From Aphrocallistes beatrix (lineage: Eukaryota; Porifera; Hexactinellida; Sceptrulophora; Aphrocallistidae), in the NCBI GenBank assembly GCA_963281255.1, contig OY725494.1, positions 1,377,934 through 1,441,933 of the forward strand: a stretch of 64,000 nucleotides of DNA, read 5' to 3'. The notes beneath the pieces are model-generated. The model did no database searches, was not told where the DNA came from, and saw only the letters and a list, made by a program, of their open reading frames with translations. Of this stretch, positions 22,223 to 34,400 are shown in pieces; position 1 is the first letter of the stretch; each line of letters starts with the position of its first letter. Both the position numbers and the translations under genes were made by a program.

Positions 22223-24897
22223 GTATATATATATGAATTATTATTCACAATTATTTCAAAATATTGGGGTTTGGTTCCGAGGCGGGAATATTTGGTTGGA
22301 ATTGTCTAAATCAGTATTTATGCGAATAAAACCTGTGAATACTTCTATCCATTTTTAATAACTAATTTACATTGTTCTTAAGGATACCGCCCTCGAAAAA
22401 ACATATGATTTGCATTACAGCATACGATGAAAGTAGAGCTATAAGAGATGTTAAGCGTGGAGAGGTATCTCCATCAAGAAATACTGGCACATTCCAAACC
22501 GTTTTTGATTCTCATTTCTAGATTTTGAGATACAGTGTCTCAAAGTCTGTTTTTTAAATTTTCCGCTAGCACATCTTAATGGTAGAAATTTAGGCACTCA
22601 ATGAATTGTTTAGGACATACCAAGGAATCAAACGCTTCCAAAATCGAATCATAGATAGTCTACCATATTTGCAACTTCATAGGACCAGAAGAAAGTTAAA
22701 ATGACAAATATTGTAAATTTTATCGGTGTCCGAAAAAAAAGGGCCAAAAAAGGGCCAAAATGTCTGTTTTTTTGGGGAAATCATGAATAAAATCACCGAG
22801 TTAGAATATATCCAAAAAATGGTGGTCCTACGTTCATCGCCTAATGATATGAAACAACTCTTGAAATTTTCAAACTTCTATCTCAAACCAAATTTGAGAA
22901 ATAATTCTGTAAAGACGGTCAATTTTGAAATTTTAAAGTCCCGAGATATAGAGATTTTAAGTTTAGGTGTTAAGAAGAATGTAAAATGAGTTATTAATAA
23001 TGCACATAAGCATCCACAGACATTTATTCGCATCCATACTGCTGATTTAGGTATATTAAAGCCAAATATTTACCAAAAATAGCAAAAGTACCCTGAAAAT
23101 CCACAAATTTCCTTGAGGCCCCTAACTCCGAATATTTTGAGATAATTGTAGATAATATTTCAAATTCCTGGCACTGCGAAGTATAATCTATCAGTTTAGA
23201 ATGAATAAAAAGCTTCCAAAAAGTATATTAGGAAGTTAGAGCGAAAGTCTACGACTTTTAGTTTCGAAGTTAGGATTTTCGAAAAATGCTATGTCATCAT
23301 ATGACAAAAATCTAAAACTTAACATTCCATAGGGTGTAGTGCAATTATTATCAAAGAATCATATATGTACACTAGTAAAAAGTATATTAGGAAGTGAGAA
23401 CTAAGAATTTGGACTTGTATTTACAAAGATAGAGAGATATCTCTTTTTGAACCCTAAATGGGGGTTTTTGACCGAATCTGCGAGGTCTAAGGCCAGAACT
23501 TTCAAAATAATTATCAAAAGTTCTCCAATTTTTCTGTACATATTATTAACGGCAATTGTATTCACTATTTAGCATAATAGCTAAATTTGGACACATATTT
23601 AATGATTAGATTCGCCATTTTCTAATAGATTCAAAGTTCTCCATAGAATTTGTATTACAATTAAATCAATGATAAGTCGAGAATTATTTATTTTTTGACA
23701 AAGGAATGTTCGAGGAACCTATATATTTTCGCATATATCCTTTTATTTAAGGATATAATATATGATATATCTACAATAGTTTTTAAGATATGACATCAGC
23801 CTCTTTCGGGACCTTAGAGGGATATTATGGCCGAACTTTACCTATAATATGCGATATCTCAAGAACAAATGGTCGGATCCGAACAAATTTTTTTTTGAAA
23901 CGATCAGAATTTTATTTCTGACCCAGTGATCGCTAAATATCTGAGATCAAACTTGCGATTTCCCGAGGATTATATAAATGAACTCCCTTATAGAGCTATT
24001 TTGTTGGGATTTTATTTGCCCATTCTTTTAAATATTTGTGTTTTATAATCTCCAAAGGTGCTAATACAATGTGAAGGTTCATATCATTAAAAAAATATCA
24101 AATAAGTTAAAAACTAACTGGTAAATGAGTCAAAATCCTCTAATAATTTTCATTTTTTATTAGCGCTAAACTTTAGGGGGTTATTTCGCAAAAAATACAA
24201 AAAAATGCCGTCCAAATAGTGCTATCAGATGGTGCACCGATCAGTAATACAATAAAATTAGCAATAAAACATTTTGCAGTTTTTTTTTACGCCAGTCAAG
24301 ATTTTTCGAGGGCGGTATCCTTAACATCTAAACAAATAATCTCTATATCTCGGACTTTAAAATTTCAAAATTGCTCGTCTTTAAAAAATGAAATGTCAAA
24401 ATTGGTTTGAGATAAAGGTTTGAAATTTTCAAGATTTGTTCTGTATATCATTAGGCAATGAACGTAGGACAACTCGATTTTCCTTATCTTATAACTTGGT
24501 GATTTCGTTCCTGATTAACCAAAAAAAAATTTTCGTTTTTACTCCTTTTTTTCAGACACCACAAAATTTACAATTTTTGTCATTTTAACTTCCTTTTGGT
24601 GCTATGAGGTGGCAAATATGATATACTATCTATGATTCGATTTTGGAAACAATTGTTTCCTTGGCGTATCCTAAAAAAAATTTGAGCAGCTGTTTCTACC
24701 AAGATGTGCCAGCGAAAAACAAAAAGAACTGACTTTGAGACACTGTATCTCAAAAACTAGAAATGAGAATCAAAAGTGGTTTTGAATGCCCATGTATTTC
24801 TAGACGGACATACGTACCCACGCTTAACATCTCTTATAGCTCTACTTTTATCGTATGCTGTAAGCAAAATCATATGATTTTTCGCGGGCAGTATCCT
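22223..24897 (-). mobile_element. TTAA-type element copy H, inverted and split by copy A
   Basis: Two pieces (22223-22377 and 24325-24897) align in minus orientation with the continuous copy at 29156-30685, where the junction reads CATTCTTCTTAACATCTAAA near 30475. Copy A sits exactly at that TTAA. The outer right end is GCGGGCAGTATCC with TTAA at 24898. The left part is truncated. Confidence 0.75.
22382..24320 (+). mobile_element. TTAA-type non-autonomous element, copy A (1939 bp)
   Basis: Inverted ends GGATACCGCCCTCGAAAAA and TTTTTCGAGGGCGGTATCC, flanked by TTAA at 22378-22381 and 24321-24324. The length is exactly that of copy B at 35563, with only scattered base differences, so both moved recently. 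The longest open frame (87 codons from 22726) contains low-complexity Lys/Gly codons and no domain, so I do not treat it as a gene. TTAA target plus GG-starting ends suggest Kolobok; piggyBac ends usually start CCY. Confidence 0.88.
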
Positions 24898-25106
24898 TAA
24901 CAATGTGTATTGCTTCAAAACGAAATAAAATGACTTCTCTGTGACCGTATTTGAGGAAAATCGTCATTTGAATGAGTCAGTGGGCAACGATTCTACAAAA
25001 AGTATGCCGAACAAATTGAGCATAATGTACATGCAAACCAGTCGAAATTGGAGTATTAGAGTATAGCTGAATCATACTTCGTAAAAGTACACTATTTCTA
25101 TGATCG

Positions 25107-25712
25107 ACCGTCTACCTTGTGATATGCAGGGAAGTGAACTCATTAGGTAATAAAGGTGACGTAGTTGTGTAAACAACTTCTTGCCAAACTCTAGGAGATC
25201 ATCCAAAAGGAAAAATCCCTTGTTTACTTCCTAGTCTTCTTGAATGTGCAAACGAATTGACCAGGATATCATGTACAATTGAATTAGAAACCATAGCCAT
25301 CTCTTGATTTTCCGCTTCATCGTACAATAATTTCAAAGCAAGGGCAGTAACTTTGGCTTCAGAAGTGTTTTCAATTACTGAAATAGATCTGATTGATTCA
25401 AAGTCACTGAAGATGCGAAATCGCTATTGTTGCGACGAAAGATAGAGAAAGTCTTTCTTTTACGCACCGAATTTGTAAGCAAGTCACTATCAGGAGATGA
25501 AAATAATTCCAAAGAATTCAACGATTGCCCTGCCTTTTTCATTCTCTCCATAATTCTACGAAATATTATTTCAAGTGTGTTCTTCTTACCGAAGTTTAAT
25601 CCATAAAGATTTTCAAAGTAATCTAGTGTGTCGTCGGAATGCAATTGTTATTTCCTTTCAAAATGTTATCCAAATCCAAATTGGATTTAGGGAGAGTTAT
25701 GGGTTCAGCCAT
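25107..25712 (-). pseudogene. Unrecognised broken gene
   Basis: A minus-strand series of open pieces that read like protein. 25712-25623 starts MAEPITLPKSNLDLDNIL. 25644-25375 is an 89-codon frame with DTLDYFENLYGLNFGKK and a basic/Ser-rich tail. A third piece (about 25370-25190) reads SEAKVTALALKLLYDEAENQ. Frames change near 25630 and 25375; the second change coincides with TTTCAG, so it could be an intron boundary. I recognise no family. It might be a host gene remnant or part of an unidentified transposon. Confidence 0.35.
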
Positions 25713-26044
25713 TGATCTCGGGGTTTATGATAAAGTTATATTAGAAATTAGATTTGTTTTATTCATCATTGGATATTATGTTTCAACAAAAGCCAGCAAA
25801 TAGATCATCTACTATTATCTTGATAGCGTATTTTATTGAATAGTTACAATTAGTTAGTTAGTTATTTGCCTAGCAATAAAATACAGACAATGGAATTCAT
25901 CAAAAATTAAGTTGCGCACAGTTTCGGCTATCAGGAACTTCAGTGGCAATAATTGACCTAGCAAAATTATGGACAATGCGAGATTTAACTCTCTTAGCAT
26001 TTTTAAATAGCGTACCAGATATAGATATCAACTGTAGGTATTAC

Positions 26045-27263
26045 CATAGCATACAAATACACTAAGGCAATGGCGCCAACTATAATTTCTGGTACATGGA
26101 TTGGTTGAACGATCTAATGAATTTTTCTGAAAATGGTTAGATTATGCTGGTATATAACTTTTTTTAATATGATGATTGTTTTCATTAATACTACATCGAT
26201 TTTCTTCAAAATAGTTCGAGGATCACACTGTAGAGAATTTGTGATCAAACTAATTTTAACCAACCATATTACTCATCTATTAACATACTACTTACTTGTT
26301 TTGTTTTAAAATCAACCACATGAATTATTTATTTATTTGCTACCTTGTTGCAAAGTTTTACAAATCACTGTATTTCCCTATACAAGACTAAATTTTGGTC
26401 AAAACACTCCTCATAAGCATCAATCATTATTACTCTTCCGGAACGACAATTTCCTGCGTTGTTCCAGGGTGCAAGTCCAATCATAAAAGTGAAGCAGAAT
26501 ATCCCTCTGCTTGTCATTTCCCAAATAATCGTTTAGGACAATTCCACGCCCACGGAAATTAAAGGAAGCAAACCCACCAATGTGAATAAGTTTCTATAAT
26601 TTATGTTCTACGTACTTATTAATTGATAGTCACATTTACATTAATCACCGTTTAGATATACATTATTTCAAACCAGATTGCATCGAGAGAACCATTACCT
26701 AAAATGATGGGCTTCGTACTGCACAATTTCCAGGATAGAATAGCTCATAAGAAAACTGCACTACCCAGTATATTCTCCGAATATACTTTCTATCTTCTTG
26801 AATGGAATTCCCAGCCTGAGAGACTATCAATGGATCACACTGAACGATTGCTGATGGAATCTGCATACTCGAAGAGCATAACTGACAACGAAGAAAAGGG
26901 AGATAAGTTGTTAGTTCGTTTCCAGATCTTCTTTCTTAGCGACCTCGACGGCTCGACGTAGGAAACGCCTGGATAGCTCATGTGTCCAATAACTATTTTT
27001 TATTTTTTATTAAGATAATTATTTCAGAAACACATATTTACAAACAGGCACTTCGGCTTATATTGTCAGATATCTAGTTCAAACTATAATATTTCCTATT
27101 GTCAAATTTAGGAGAGTGAACGTCGACTTCAATTATCCAATCATCTCACATTTATAGTATATGGCTGACCTGCATTTGATGGTTCACAAATTGAGTACCT
27201 AAATAACGGGGCTGGGCGTGCAGTTTTTTCTTATACAAAAGATCTAACCTATTTAACAACTGA
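26045..27263 (+). mobile_element. P-superfamily element, left end and THAP exons, 3' truncated
   Basis: The left end CATAGCATACAAATACACTA plus AAGGCAATGG at 26045 matches the end type of the P elements at 38042 and 59825, and ACATGG occurs about 50 bp in, as CCATGG does there. THAP-coding exons follow. No matching right end was found; a GC-hairpin repeat begins at 27264 and may have displaced it. The candidate 7-bp target is GTATTAC. Confidence 0.65.
26446..26961 (+). pseudogene. THAP-domain exons of a P transposase
   Basis: The first piece (about 26446-26568) reads TTISCVVPGCKSNHK and HFPNN, the N-terminal half of a C2CH THAP zinc finger with the C-x4-C pair. The second (26704-26961) has FQDRIAHKKTALPSIFSEY, the C-terminal THAP box with the conserved Leu-Pro-Ser segment, then 50 residues without a domain. 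The C-x2-H pair expected between them is not found, and a stop closes the first piece. In sister copies an intron sits at this place. The catalytic domain is missing, so the copy is defective. Confidence 0.6.
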
Positions 27264-28114
27264 CAAGCGCTTCGCTTGCTTGCGCTGCGGGGCTGGCGGA
27301 CACTTTGTGTCCGCCGGAGGCGCCCTGCGGGCGTCTGGGGTAACATTGATTAATTATAAGGGAGATAGCATCCATAAACACGCCTGCCTACTGTTATAAT
27401 CGATATCGCACGAAAAATCACCAAATTTGTCAATTTTTAAAATTTTGATGCGTAATGATGACGTCATAACAGAGTGATGAGTCATCATTTTTTGATGATT
27501 GCATCATATGTGAGGTATGTTAGTATACAGATTCTATTAACATCTGCTTGGGTGGTGCAGTGGTTAGGGCGTTTGAATACCAAGACTTATGTCGCGGGTT
27601 CTAACCTCACTCTAGTCATTTGCATTTTACTCTCAATTACATTGCTTCGGTAATGTAATCTGAGCCTACACTCTTGCAGAACCTTAGTGAGCTAAAAGCA
27701 CTAAGGATGTCATCTCGTTTAAAGGTAAAGTTAGGTATGGTGCTATCTTTCTTGCCTACTGTTACCCGAGTTTTTCTCTGTAACACACAATCATATGCAC
27801 ACAGACATGCCATCATATGCATACACACACGCCGCATGCACACATTCAGCAACTATCAGTAGGTTTAGCACCTCACCCAGATTGTAAACCCCCTGAGAAC
27901 ATATTAGCATGGATGTTGGGGGTATATAAATCTATAAACTTTAACTTTTAACTATATTGCTCAACTTTAAAAATGCGACAATGACGTCATAATTCCATGA
28001 TGTGTCGACATTTTCATCTGAGCTCAGAACTTACTGGAGCCATAGCCAAAAAACTCCCACATTCCAAAAATCAGCTTTCTGGGACTGACAGTTTCTTCAA
28101 TCAATTCGTTACAG

Positions 28115-28120
<6 letters not shown>
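27264..28120 (+). repeat. GC-hairpin repeat, split by a SINE
   Basis: Head CAAGCGCTTCGCTTGCTTGC, hairpin GGCGGACAC/GTGTCCGCC, then body to 27540; the body resumes near 27951 (CTATATTGCTCAACTT) and ends at CAATCAATTCGTTACAG. Compared with intact copies about 65 bp of body are missing at the SINE insertion point. Both ATGACGTCAT motifs are intact (about 27460 and 27982). Confidence 0.75.
27541..27950 (+). mobile_element. tRNA-derived SINE
   Basis: A polymerase III promoter is visible: A box TGGTGCAGTGG at 27553-27563 fits the consensus exactly, and a B box GGTTCTAACCT at 27597-27607 is a weaker match at tRNA-like spacing (about 34 bp). The tRNA-like head is followed by an unrelated body and a 3' end GGGGGTATATAAATCTATAA. 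TATATAAAT also occurs in the 3' tail of the LINE at 15058-16430, which hints at a shared retrotransposition partner. Not a functional tRNA. Confidence 0.72.

Positions 28121-28150
<30 letters not shown>
28121..28150. repeat. (TA)n microsatellite
   Basis: Alternating TA run between GC-hairpin repeats. Confidence 0.85.
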
Positions 28151-28155
<5 letters not shown>

Positions 28156-28190
28156 CATACACAAACATTAATCGAGTTTTAATAGTAAGG

Positions 28191-28437
28191 ACAAGCGCGC
28201 TTTGTTATGACGTCATCATTACGCATCAAAATTTATAAATTGACAAATTTGGTGATTTTTCATGCGATATCGATTATAACAGTAGCAGGCGTGTTTATGG
28301 ATGTTATCTCCCTTATAATTAATCAATGTGACCCCTTTATGTCCTTAATCAATGTGACCCCTTTGTGGCGGCTGGCGGACACAAAGTGTCCGCCAGCCGC
28401 GCAGCGCAAGCAAGCGAAGCGCGCTTGTGTATATATA
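28191..28437 (-). repeat. GC-hairpin repeat, partial, minus strand
   Basis: The body from TTATGACGTCATCAT (28205) runs to the GC head in reverse: GGCGGACAC..GTGTCCGCC hairpin, then GCAAGCAAGCGAAGCGCGCT at about 28410-28432. A short segment (TTAATCAATGTGACCCCTTT) is duplicated in tandem at 28319-28366. Confidence 0.75.
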
Positions 28438-28447
28438 TATATATATA

Positions 28448-28826
28448 TCTGTAACGAGTTGATTGCAGAGACTGCCAGGGACAGAAAGCTGATTTTTGGC
28501 ATGTGGGGTTTTTTGTCAATTGCTCCAGTAAGTTCTGAGCTGACTAAAATGTCGACTCATAATAGAATTATGACGTCATTGTCACCTTTTTATAATTAGA
28601 AATTTCAGTTTTTCGACTATAACTCAGCCATTTCAGGTGATAGAAGGCTGAAAATTTAATGGAGTGTGTATATTAATATACCTCACATATGATACGACTA
28701 TCATCAAAAAATGATGTTATCTCCCTTATGATTAATCAATGGTGACTACTGGCGCCCAAAGGGCGCCTCAGGCGGACACAAAGTGTCCGTCAGCCGTGCA
28801 GTACAAGCAAGCGAAGCGCGCTTGTG
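28448..28826 (-). repeat. GC-hairpin repeat, minus strand
   Basis: It begins with CTGTAACGAGTTGATTG and finishes with GCAAGCGAAGCGCGCTTGTG. The ATTATGACGTCATTG motif is near 28568. The head hairpin reads GGCGCCCAAAGGGCGCC then CGGACACAAAGTGTCCG. Adjacent to another minus copy, giving a head-to-tail pair. Confidence 0.75.
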
Positions 28827-28942
28827 TGTAATCAAATCCTCGTTAAAAATTTAGGAATTATAATTCTCTAATGTTAAAAAAGACTCTAACTTCAAAAGTA
28901 TATATTTTTTTCTTTTTCTTAGGTATGCTGTAACAAGATCCG

Positions 28943-29107
28943 ATGAAGGATGAGGAAAAGAAAAGTGATGTCTCACAGAACAAGTTTGAGCGGGAGTTAA
29001 TTTGGATGTTCAGAAATGTAATAAAATCTGAAGTAAAAATATTACAATCAAAATTTCATCAATTCTTGGCTACTAGGCCACAGTATGGTATGACCTCTGA
29101 AAAATAG
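28943..29107 (+). CDS. Small unrecognised ORF, 54 residues
   Basis: It starts MKDEEKKSDVSQNKFERELI and is rich in charged residues, with predicted amphipathic helix character. An in-frame TAA lies 12 bases upstream of the ATG. A pyrimidine tract ending CTTTTTCTTAG (28912-28922) just before could be a splice acceptor, in which case this would be an internal exon in another frame. No family recognised; it may be chance. Confidence 0.2.
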   Translation: MKDEEKKSDVSQNKFERELIWMFRNVIKSEVKILQSKFHQFLATRPQYGMTSEK

Positions 29108-29155
29108 AACTCCAAATTTGAACATTTTGCAGAGTTGTTCAATGAAATAGTTTAA

Positions 29156-30685
29156 TGATACCGCCCTCCAAAAACCTTGCTTGGTTTAAAAAAAATGGCA
29201 AAATTTATTATTGCTAATTTATTGTATTACGGAACGATCTACCATCTGATAACACTATTTGGACGGTATTTATTTTGATTTTTGTGAGTTAGCCCCCTAA
29301 AGTTTAGCGTTAATAAAAATTGAAATTTTATTGGAGGTTTTTGACTCGTTTACCAATTAGTTTTTAACTTATTTGATATTTTTTTAATAATATGGACCTT
29401 AACATTGTTTTGGCACATTTGGACATTATATAACACGACGATTTAAAAGAATGGGCAAATAAAATCCAAACAAAATAGCTCTATAAGTGAGTTCATTTAT
29501 ACAATCCTCGGGAAATTGCAAGTTTGATCTCAGATATTTAACGATCACTGGGTCAGAAATAAAATTCTGATCGTTTCAAAAAAAAAATTTCTTCGGATCC
29601 GACCATTTGTTCTTGAGATATCGCTTATTATAGGTAAAGTGCGGGCATAATATCTCTCTATGGTCCCGAAATTGGGCGCTGTCATATCTTAAAAACTATT
29701 GAAAATTTATTATCTATTATATTCTTAAATAAAAGGATATATGCGAAAATCTATAGGTTCCTCGAACATTCTGTAGTCAAAAAATAAATAATTCTCGACT
29801 TATCATTGATTTAACTTTAAATATATTAGAAAATGGCGAATCTAATCATTAAATATGTGTCCAAATGTGGCTATTATGCTAAATAATGAATACAATTGTC
29901 GTTAATAATCTGTACAGAAAAATTGGAGAACTTTTGATGATTATTGAAGCTCTGGCCTTGGACCTCACAGATTCGGTCAAAAGCCCCCATTTAGGATCCA
30001 AAAAGAGATATCTCTCTATCTCTGTAAATATAAGTCCAAATTCTTAGTTCTCACTTCCTAATATACTTTTTATGAGCATACATATATGATTCTTTGATAA
30101 TAATTGCACTACACCCTATGGAATGTTAACTTTTTAGATTTTGTCATATGATGACGTAGCATTTTTAGAAAATCCTAAATTGGAAACTAAAAGTGGTAGA
30201 CTTTCGCTCTAACTTCCTAATATACTTTTCGGAAGCTCTTTAACCATCCTAAACTGATAGATTATACTTCGTAGTGCTAGGTATATGAATTATTATTCAC
30301 AATTATCCCAAAACATTCGGGGTTAGGGGCCTCAAGGATATTTGTGGATTTTCAGGGTACTCTTGCTATTTTTTGTAAATATTTGGTTCAAATATACCTA
30401 AATAAGCAGTATAAATGCGAATAATGTCTGTGAATGCTTTTGTTCATTATTATTAAATCATTCTACATTCTTCTTAACATCTAAACTTTAAACCTCTATA
30501 TCTTGGGACTTTAATATTTCAAAATTGACCGTCTTTACAGAATTTTAACCCAAAATTGGTTTGAGATGGAGGTTTGAAAATTTCAAGAGTTGTTCCATAT
30601 TATTTGGCGAAGAACGTAGGACCACCTTTTTTTCGATATCTTCTAACTTGGTGATTTTATTCCTGATTTTCAAAAAAAAAGTTTT
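29156..30685 (-). mobile_element. TTAA-type element copy C, minus strand, truncated
   Basis: It begins with GATACCGCCCTCCAAAAACC after TTAA (29151-29154, last base of the end altered) and runs in reverse orientation relative to copies A and B. It is continuous across the site where copy A split copy H. It breaks off near 30685, where a repeat of the ACTATCGATTTTAC type begins. Confidence 0.75.
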
Positions 30686-30689
30686 TTTA

Positions 30690-31383
30690 CTAATTTACAA
30701 ACTGAAACTATCGATTTTACAAACTGAAACTATCGATTTTACGAACTAAAACTATCGATTTTACGAACTCTAACTATCGATTTACTATTTCATATCAATA
30801 GATACATGATTCTAATGAAGTCATGGTTGGCTTGGAAGTTTAAATTTGAATTTTAAAATGCATTGCGTAATCTGAAACTTCAAGTTTGTAGTTCCAAACA
30901 AGTTTAATTGGAAATATATAATGGTTGACAAATTTTCTAGGACTAGTTCAGCATCTAGTTTATTGAGCGAAATAATGTTTGTTCAATGAATAATACTACT
31001 TGTATATGTAGTATAACTCTATGCAGGGCACTACACTTAATCGGGACACCGGTTAATCGGAACAACCGCTTAATTGGGACAAGTCTCCAGGAATGAAATG
31101 GTTCTCATACATAGAAGCTAATACTAAATTTCTTCGGTTAATAGGGAACTCCGCTGAATCGGGACAAAATATCCGGGAGCAAAGTGTCCCGATTAAGCGG
31201 AGTAACCTGTATCATAGTTCGGATCAAAGAATTGAACGGTCTTATCAAATATAAAGATATTTGTTTGTGTTTATTTCCAACCACAAGTCTTGAACAAAAA
31301 ATTAAATTAAGTTATAAAGGATGATCGATTTTACGAACAGTTTGGGTCCCAACTAGTTCGTAAAATCGATACTGCAGTGTACT
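30690..31383. mobile_element. Tigger-like MITE with short internal repeats, left end lost
   Basis: The right end reads TTCGTAAAATCGATACTGCAGTGTA. At the left, four tandem copies of an ACGAACTAAAACTATCGATTTT-like unit (30697-30790) carry the same ATCGATTTTACGAACT motif in inverse orientation. Another MITE sits inside at 31024. Confidence 0.5.
31024..31209. mobile_element. Pogo/Tigger-like MITE (186 bp)
   Basis: Ends CAGGGCACTACACTTAATCG and CGATTAAGCGGAGTAACCTG are inverted with mismatches. Inner repeats of TTAATCGGGAC in both orientations. Non-coding. Confidence 0.7.
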
Positions 31384-31454
31384 TTGACACCATAATTGTA
31401 TATACTGGTACTAGTAATGAATTGCTAAGCTCTATTGTGCTTTGTTAATGATTT

Positions 31455-31547
31455 AAGGCCCCTCATGTATTAGCTCAACCATCTTCTACCGCATCCCTAG
31501 TCCCAAATCCGCAAGTTACTGTGAAGCCTTATATACACTAGGCTATG
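31455..31547 (-). mobile_element. P-like terminal fragment, family I
   Basis: The end TATACACTAGGCTATG and the inner block ACCGCATCCCTAGT..AGTTACTGTGAAGCCTTATA match the ends of the fold-back MITE at 47848-48453 and the end at 46108. No partner end was found, so this is a solo end. Confidence 0.55.
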
Positions 31548-32209
31548 TTAAAGGATTCATTACCCTGTTTCATAAATCATTCTACTGGAATCATATTGAA
31601 AACTTGGGATTCTCAATTGAGCTTTAGATGAAAAGTTGGCAAGACTTCCTCTACTATAAAAACAGTTCTGTCTAGTACGGTGTGGGAAGAGTTAAGATAT
31701 CGCAGCAACACGATAGTCTCCAGGCTATTAATTCAGGTTTCCTCAAATTGTTTGTCATACCCACGAAAGAGTTGAAACATAATATTGACGAAGACTAAGA
31801 GATCGAGATTAGAGCTAGTGTCGAGAAAGATGAGTGCGAGCTATCACGAACATCTATTTACTGTTATTTTAGCATAGTTTGTTACAAATGAAAGCAAATA
31901 TAGTTGTTCTGAATGATATTGAAAATTAATAAAGTTGAATACAAAGATATTGTTAGATTTATGACTAGATAATATCAGGAAATTTGAAGTCTTGAGGACA
32001 TTAAATAGCTTGTAAGCTAATGAGATAGATTTTTAAGAATTTAAAATCCCATTTTCTACTTCATCCATGGCACTTTGATACCAGGCCTTATATTGAGTTG
32101 GTTATGAGTGGGTCTATTCATAAAAGGATACTATCTACTCAAACTGTAACTCTATTTTTTCAATTCGTTAACTACACATTCTAATTACATAATTGAGAGC
32201 ATCAACTTA
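31548..32209. other. AT-rich spacer
   Basis: No gene or pairable repeat. A TCCATGGCACTTTGATACCAGG segment near 32065 faintly resembles P-element subterminal sequence. Confidence 0.35.
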
Positions 32210-32213
32210 TTAA

Positions 32214-34132
32214 GGATACCGCCCGTGAAAAATCCATAGGTTTGGCTTACAGCATATATCAAGAATAGAGATATATAAGATGTTAAGCGTGGGCAGGTAG
32301 TGCAATTAAAAAATATTGAGACATGCCAAACAGTTTTTGGCTCGCATTTCTAGTTTTTTAGTTACAGCGTCTCAAAGTCGTTTTTTTCCGTTTTTCCCTA
32401 GCACATCTTAATGGTAAGCCCTCCTGCACTCTGTGATTTTTTTAAAGCACATGTTTGGATCAAATGCTTCGAAAATTTATTCATAGATAGTCTATCATAT
32501 TTGCCACTTCATAGGACCAAAAGAAAGTTAAAATTTTAAAAATTGTAAATTTTATCGGTGTCCGAATAAAAAGGGCGAAAAAAGGGCGAAAAAACCCGAT
32601 TTTCTTTGCAAATCAGCAATAAAATCACAAATTTATAAAATATCAAAAATTGAGTGGTCCTACGCTCATCGCCTAATGATATGGAACAACTCCTGAAATT
32701 TTCAAACATCTATCTCAAAGCAATTTTGAGTTAAAATTTTTGAAAGACGGTCAATTTTGGAATTTTAAAGTCCCGAGATATAGGGATTTGAAGTTTTGAT
32801 GGTAAGAACGATGTAAAATGAGCTATTAACGAAAAATAAAAGCATCCATGGACATTTAATCGCGTGTATACTAATGAATTAGATGTATTCCAACAGATTT
32901 TGGTGAAAATAGCAAAATTATACTGAAAATTCACAAATTACCATGAGGCCCCTAACCCCGAATATTTTGAACCAATTAGGGAATGTAAATCATATTCCTA
33001 GCAGTACAATGTATAATTCATCGGTTTAGAATGAATAAAGAGCTACCAAAAAGTATATTAGGAAGTTAGAGCGAGAGTCTACGACTTTTAGTTTTCAAGT
33101 TAGGATTTTCGAAAAATGCTACGTCATCACGTGATAAAAATTTGAAACTTAGCATTCCATTCCATGTAGTACATTTATTATTTAAGAATCAGATATATAC
33201 CGTCTTGAAAAGTATATTAGGAATTGAGAGTTAAGAATTTTGGTGTATATTTCCCGAGATATGGAGGAATATGTTTTTGGACCATAAATGGGGGGGCTTT
33301 GACCGAAATTTGGAGATAAATGCTTTGAACTTCCAAAATAATCATGTTGGGTGCTTCAAAGTTTCTGTATACATTGCTAGTGACTATTGCATTGTTTTTT
33401 GAGTATAATAGCTACTTTTGGGAACTTATTTCATGACAAGATTCACCATTTTCTAATATATTCAAAGTTCTCCATAGAATTTGTATTACAACAAAAACGA
33501 TGATTAGTCAAGAAATATTTACTTTTTGACAAAGAGATGTTTGAGGAACCTATATATTATCATATATATCCTTTCATTTAAGATTATTATTGATTATATA
33601 TCTTCAATAGTTTTTAAGCATTGACATCGAGCACTTTGGGGGCCATAGAGTGGTTTGATGTCCGAACTTTACCTACAATATACTATAACTTACGAACTAA
33701 TGGTCCGATCTCAACAAACTTTTTTTTAAAATGTTCAGAATTTTTTTCTATACAAAATAGCTAATATCACAACGGCCATTTCCCGAGCATTTTAGAAATG
33801 AAGTCCCTCATAAAGATATTTTTGATTGGATTTCAGGTGCCTCTTTTTCTAAATTCCTCTGTTTTATAATATTTAAAGGGGCCAAAACCATTTTGAGGTT
33901 CGTATAATTGAAAAAATATCAGATAAGTTAGAAAATAATTGATGAATGCGCCGCAAAATCACGAATAACTTTCCGATTTTTAGTACGCCTGAGCTTTAGG
34001 TGCCCAGTTCTAGAATATCAAAATAAATACCGTCCAACAAGTACGATTAGATGGTTGACTACTCAATAATCCGATGGAATTGACAATAAAAAATTCCCGG
34101 TATTTACGCCAGGCAAAGTTTGTGGGGTTTCC
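32214..34132 (+). mobile_element. TTAA-type element copy D
   Basis: Starts GGATACCGCCCGTGAAAAATC after TTAA (32210-32213) and ends at a decayed GTGGGGTTTCC followed by TTAA (34133-34136). The full-length 1.9-kb alignment to copies A, B and E includes the AAAGACGGTCAATTTTG block. More diverged than A and B, closer to E. Non-coding. Confidence 0.78.
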
Positions 34133-34139
34133 TTAATCG

Positions 34140-34400
34140 AGTCAACTGCTTATTCTTGCGACCCGAATAAACGGGAGTTGAAAAATTCAGAGGATTTAAT
34201 AAACGGGAGGTGAGTGAATTGAAATTGATGTATTTGATATTAATACCGATCATATTATCTAGAATATGAATAAAAAGTATATAGAAATCAGATAGATTAT
34301 TGATGCAATACATAGTATGATGAAAAGCTGTACTTGGATAAAACTTTCAAAAAGTCAATTTACGATATTTAATAACGGGGGGGTGTTGGAATAATTGAGG
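34140..34400. repeat. Dispersed repeat shared with 55858-56035
   Basis: AAAACTTTCAAAAAGTCAAT and the following GATATTTAATAACGGGG match 55905-55985 in the opposite orientation. Motifs of the AATAAACGGGAG type recur on both sides, suggesting a TIR element whose ends I could not fix. Confidence 0.5.

Noticed and set aside
27541..27620. A functional tRNA gene
   Set aside because: A and B boxes are present, but the cloverleaf does not form and the B box is off-consensus; the unit continues into a SINE body.
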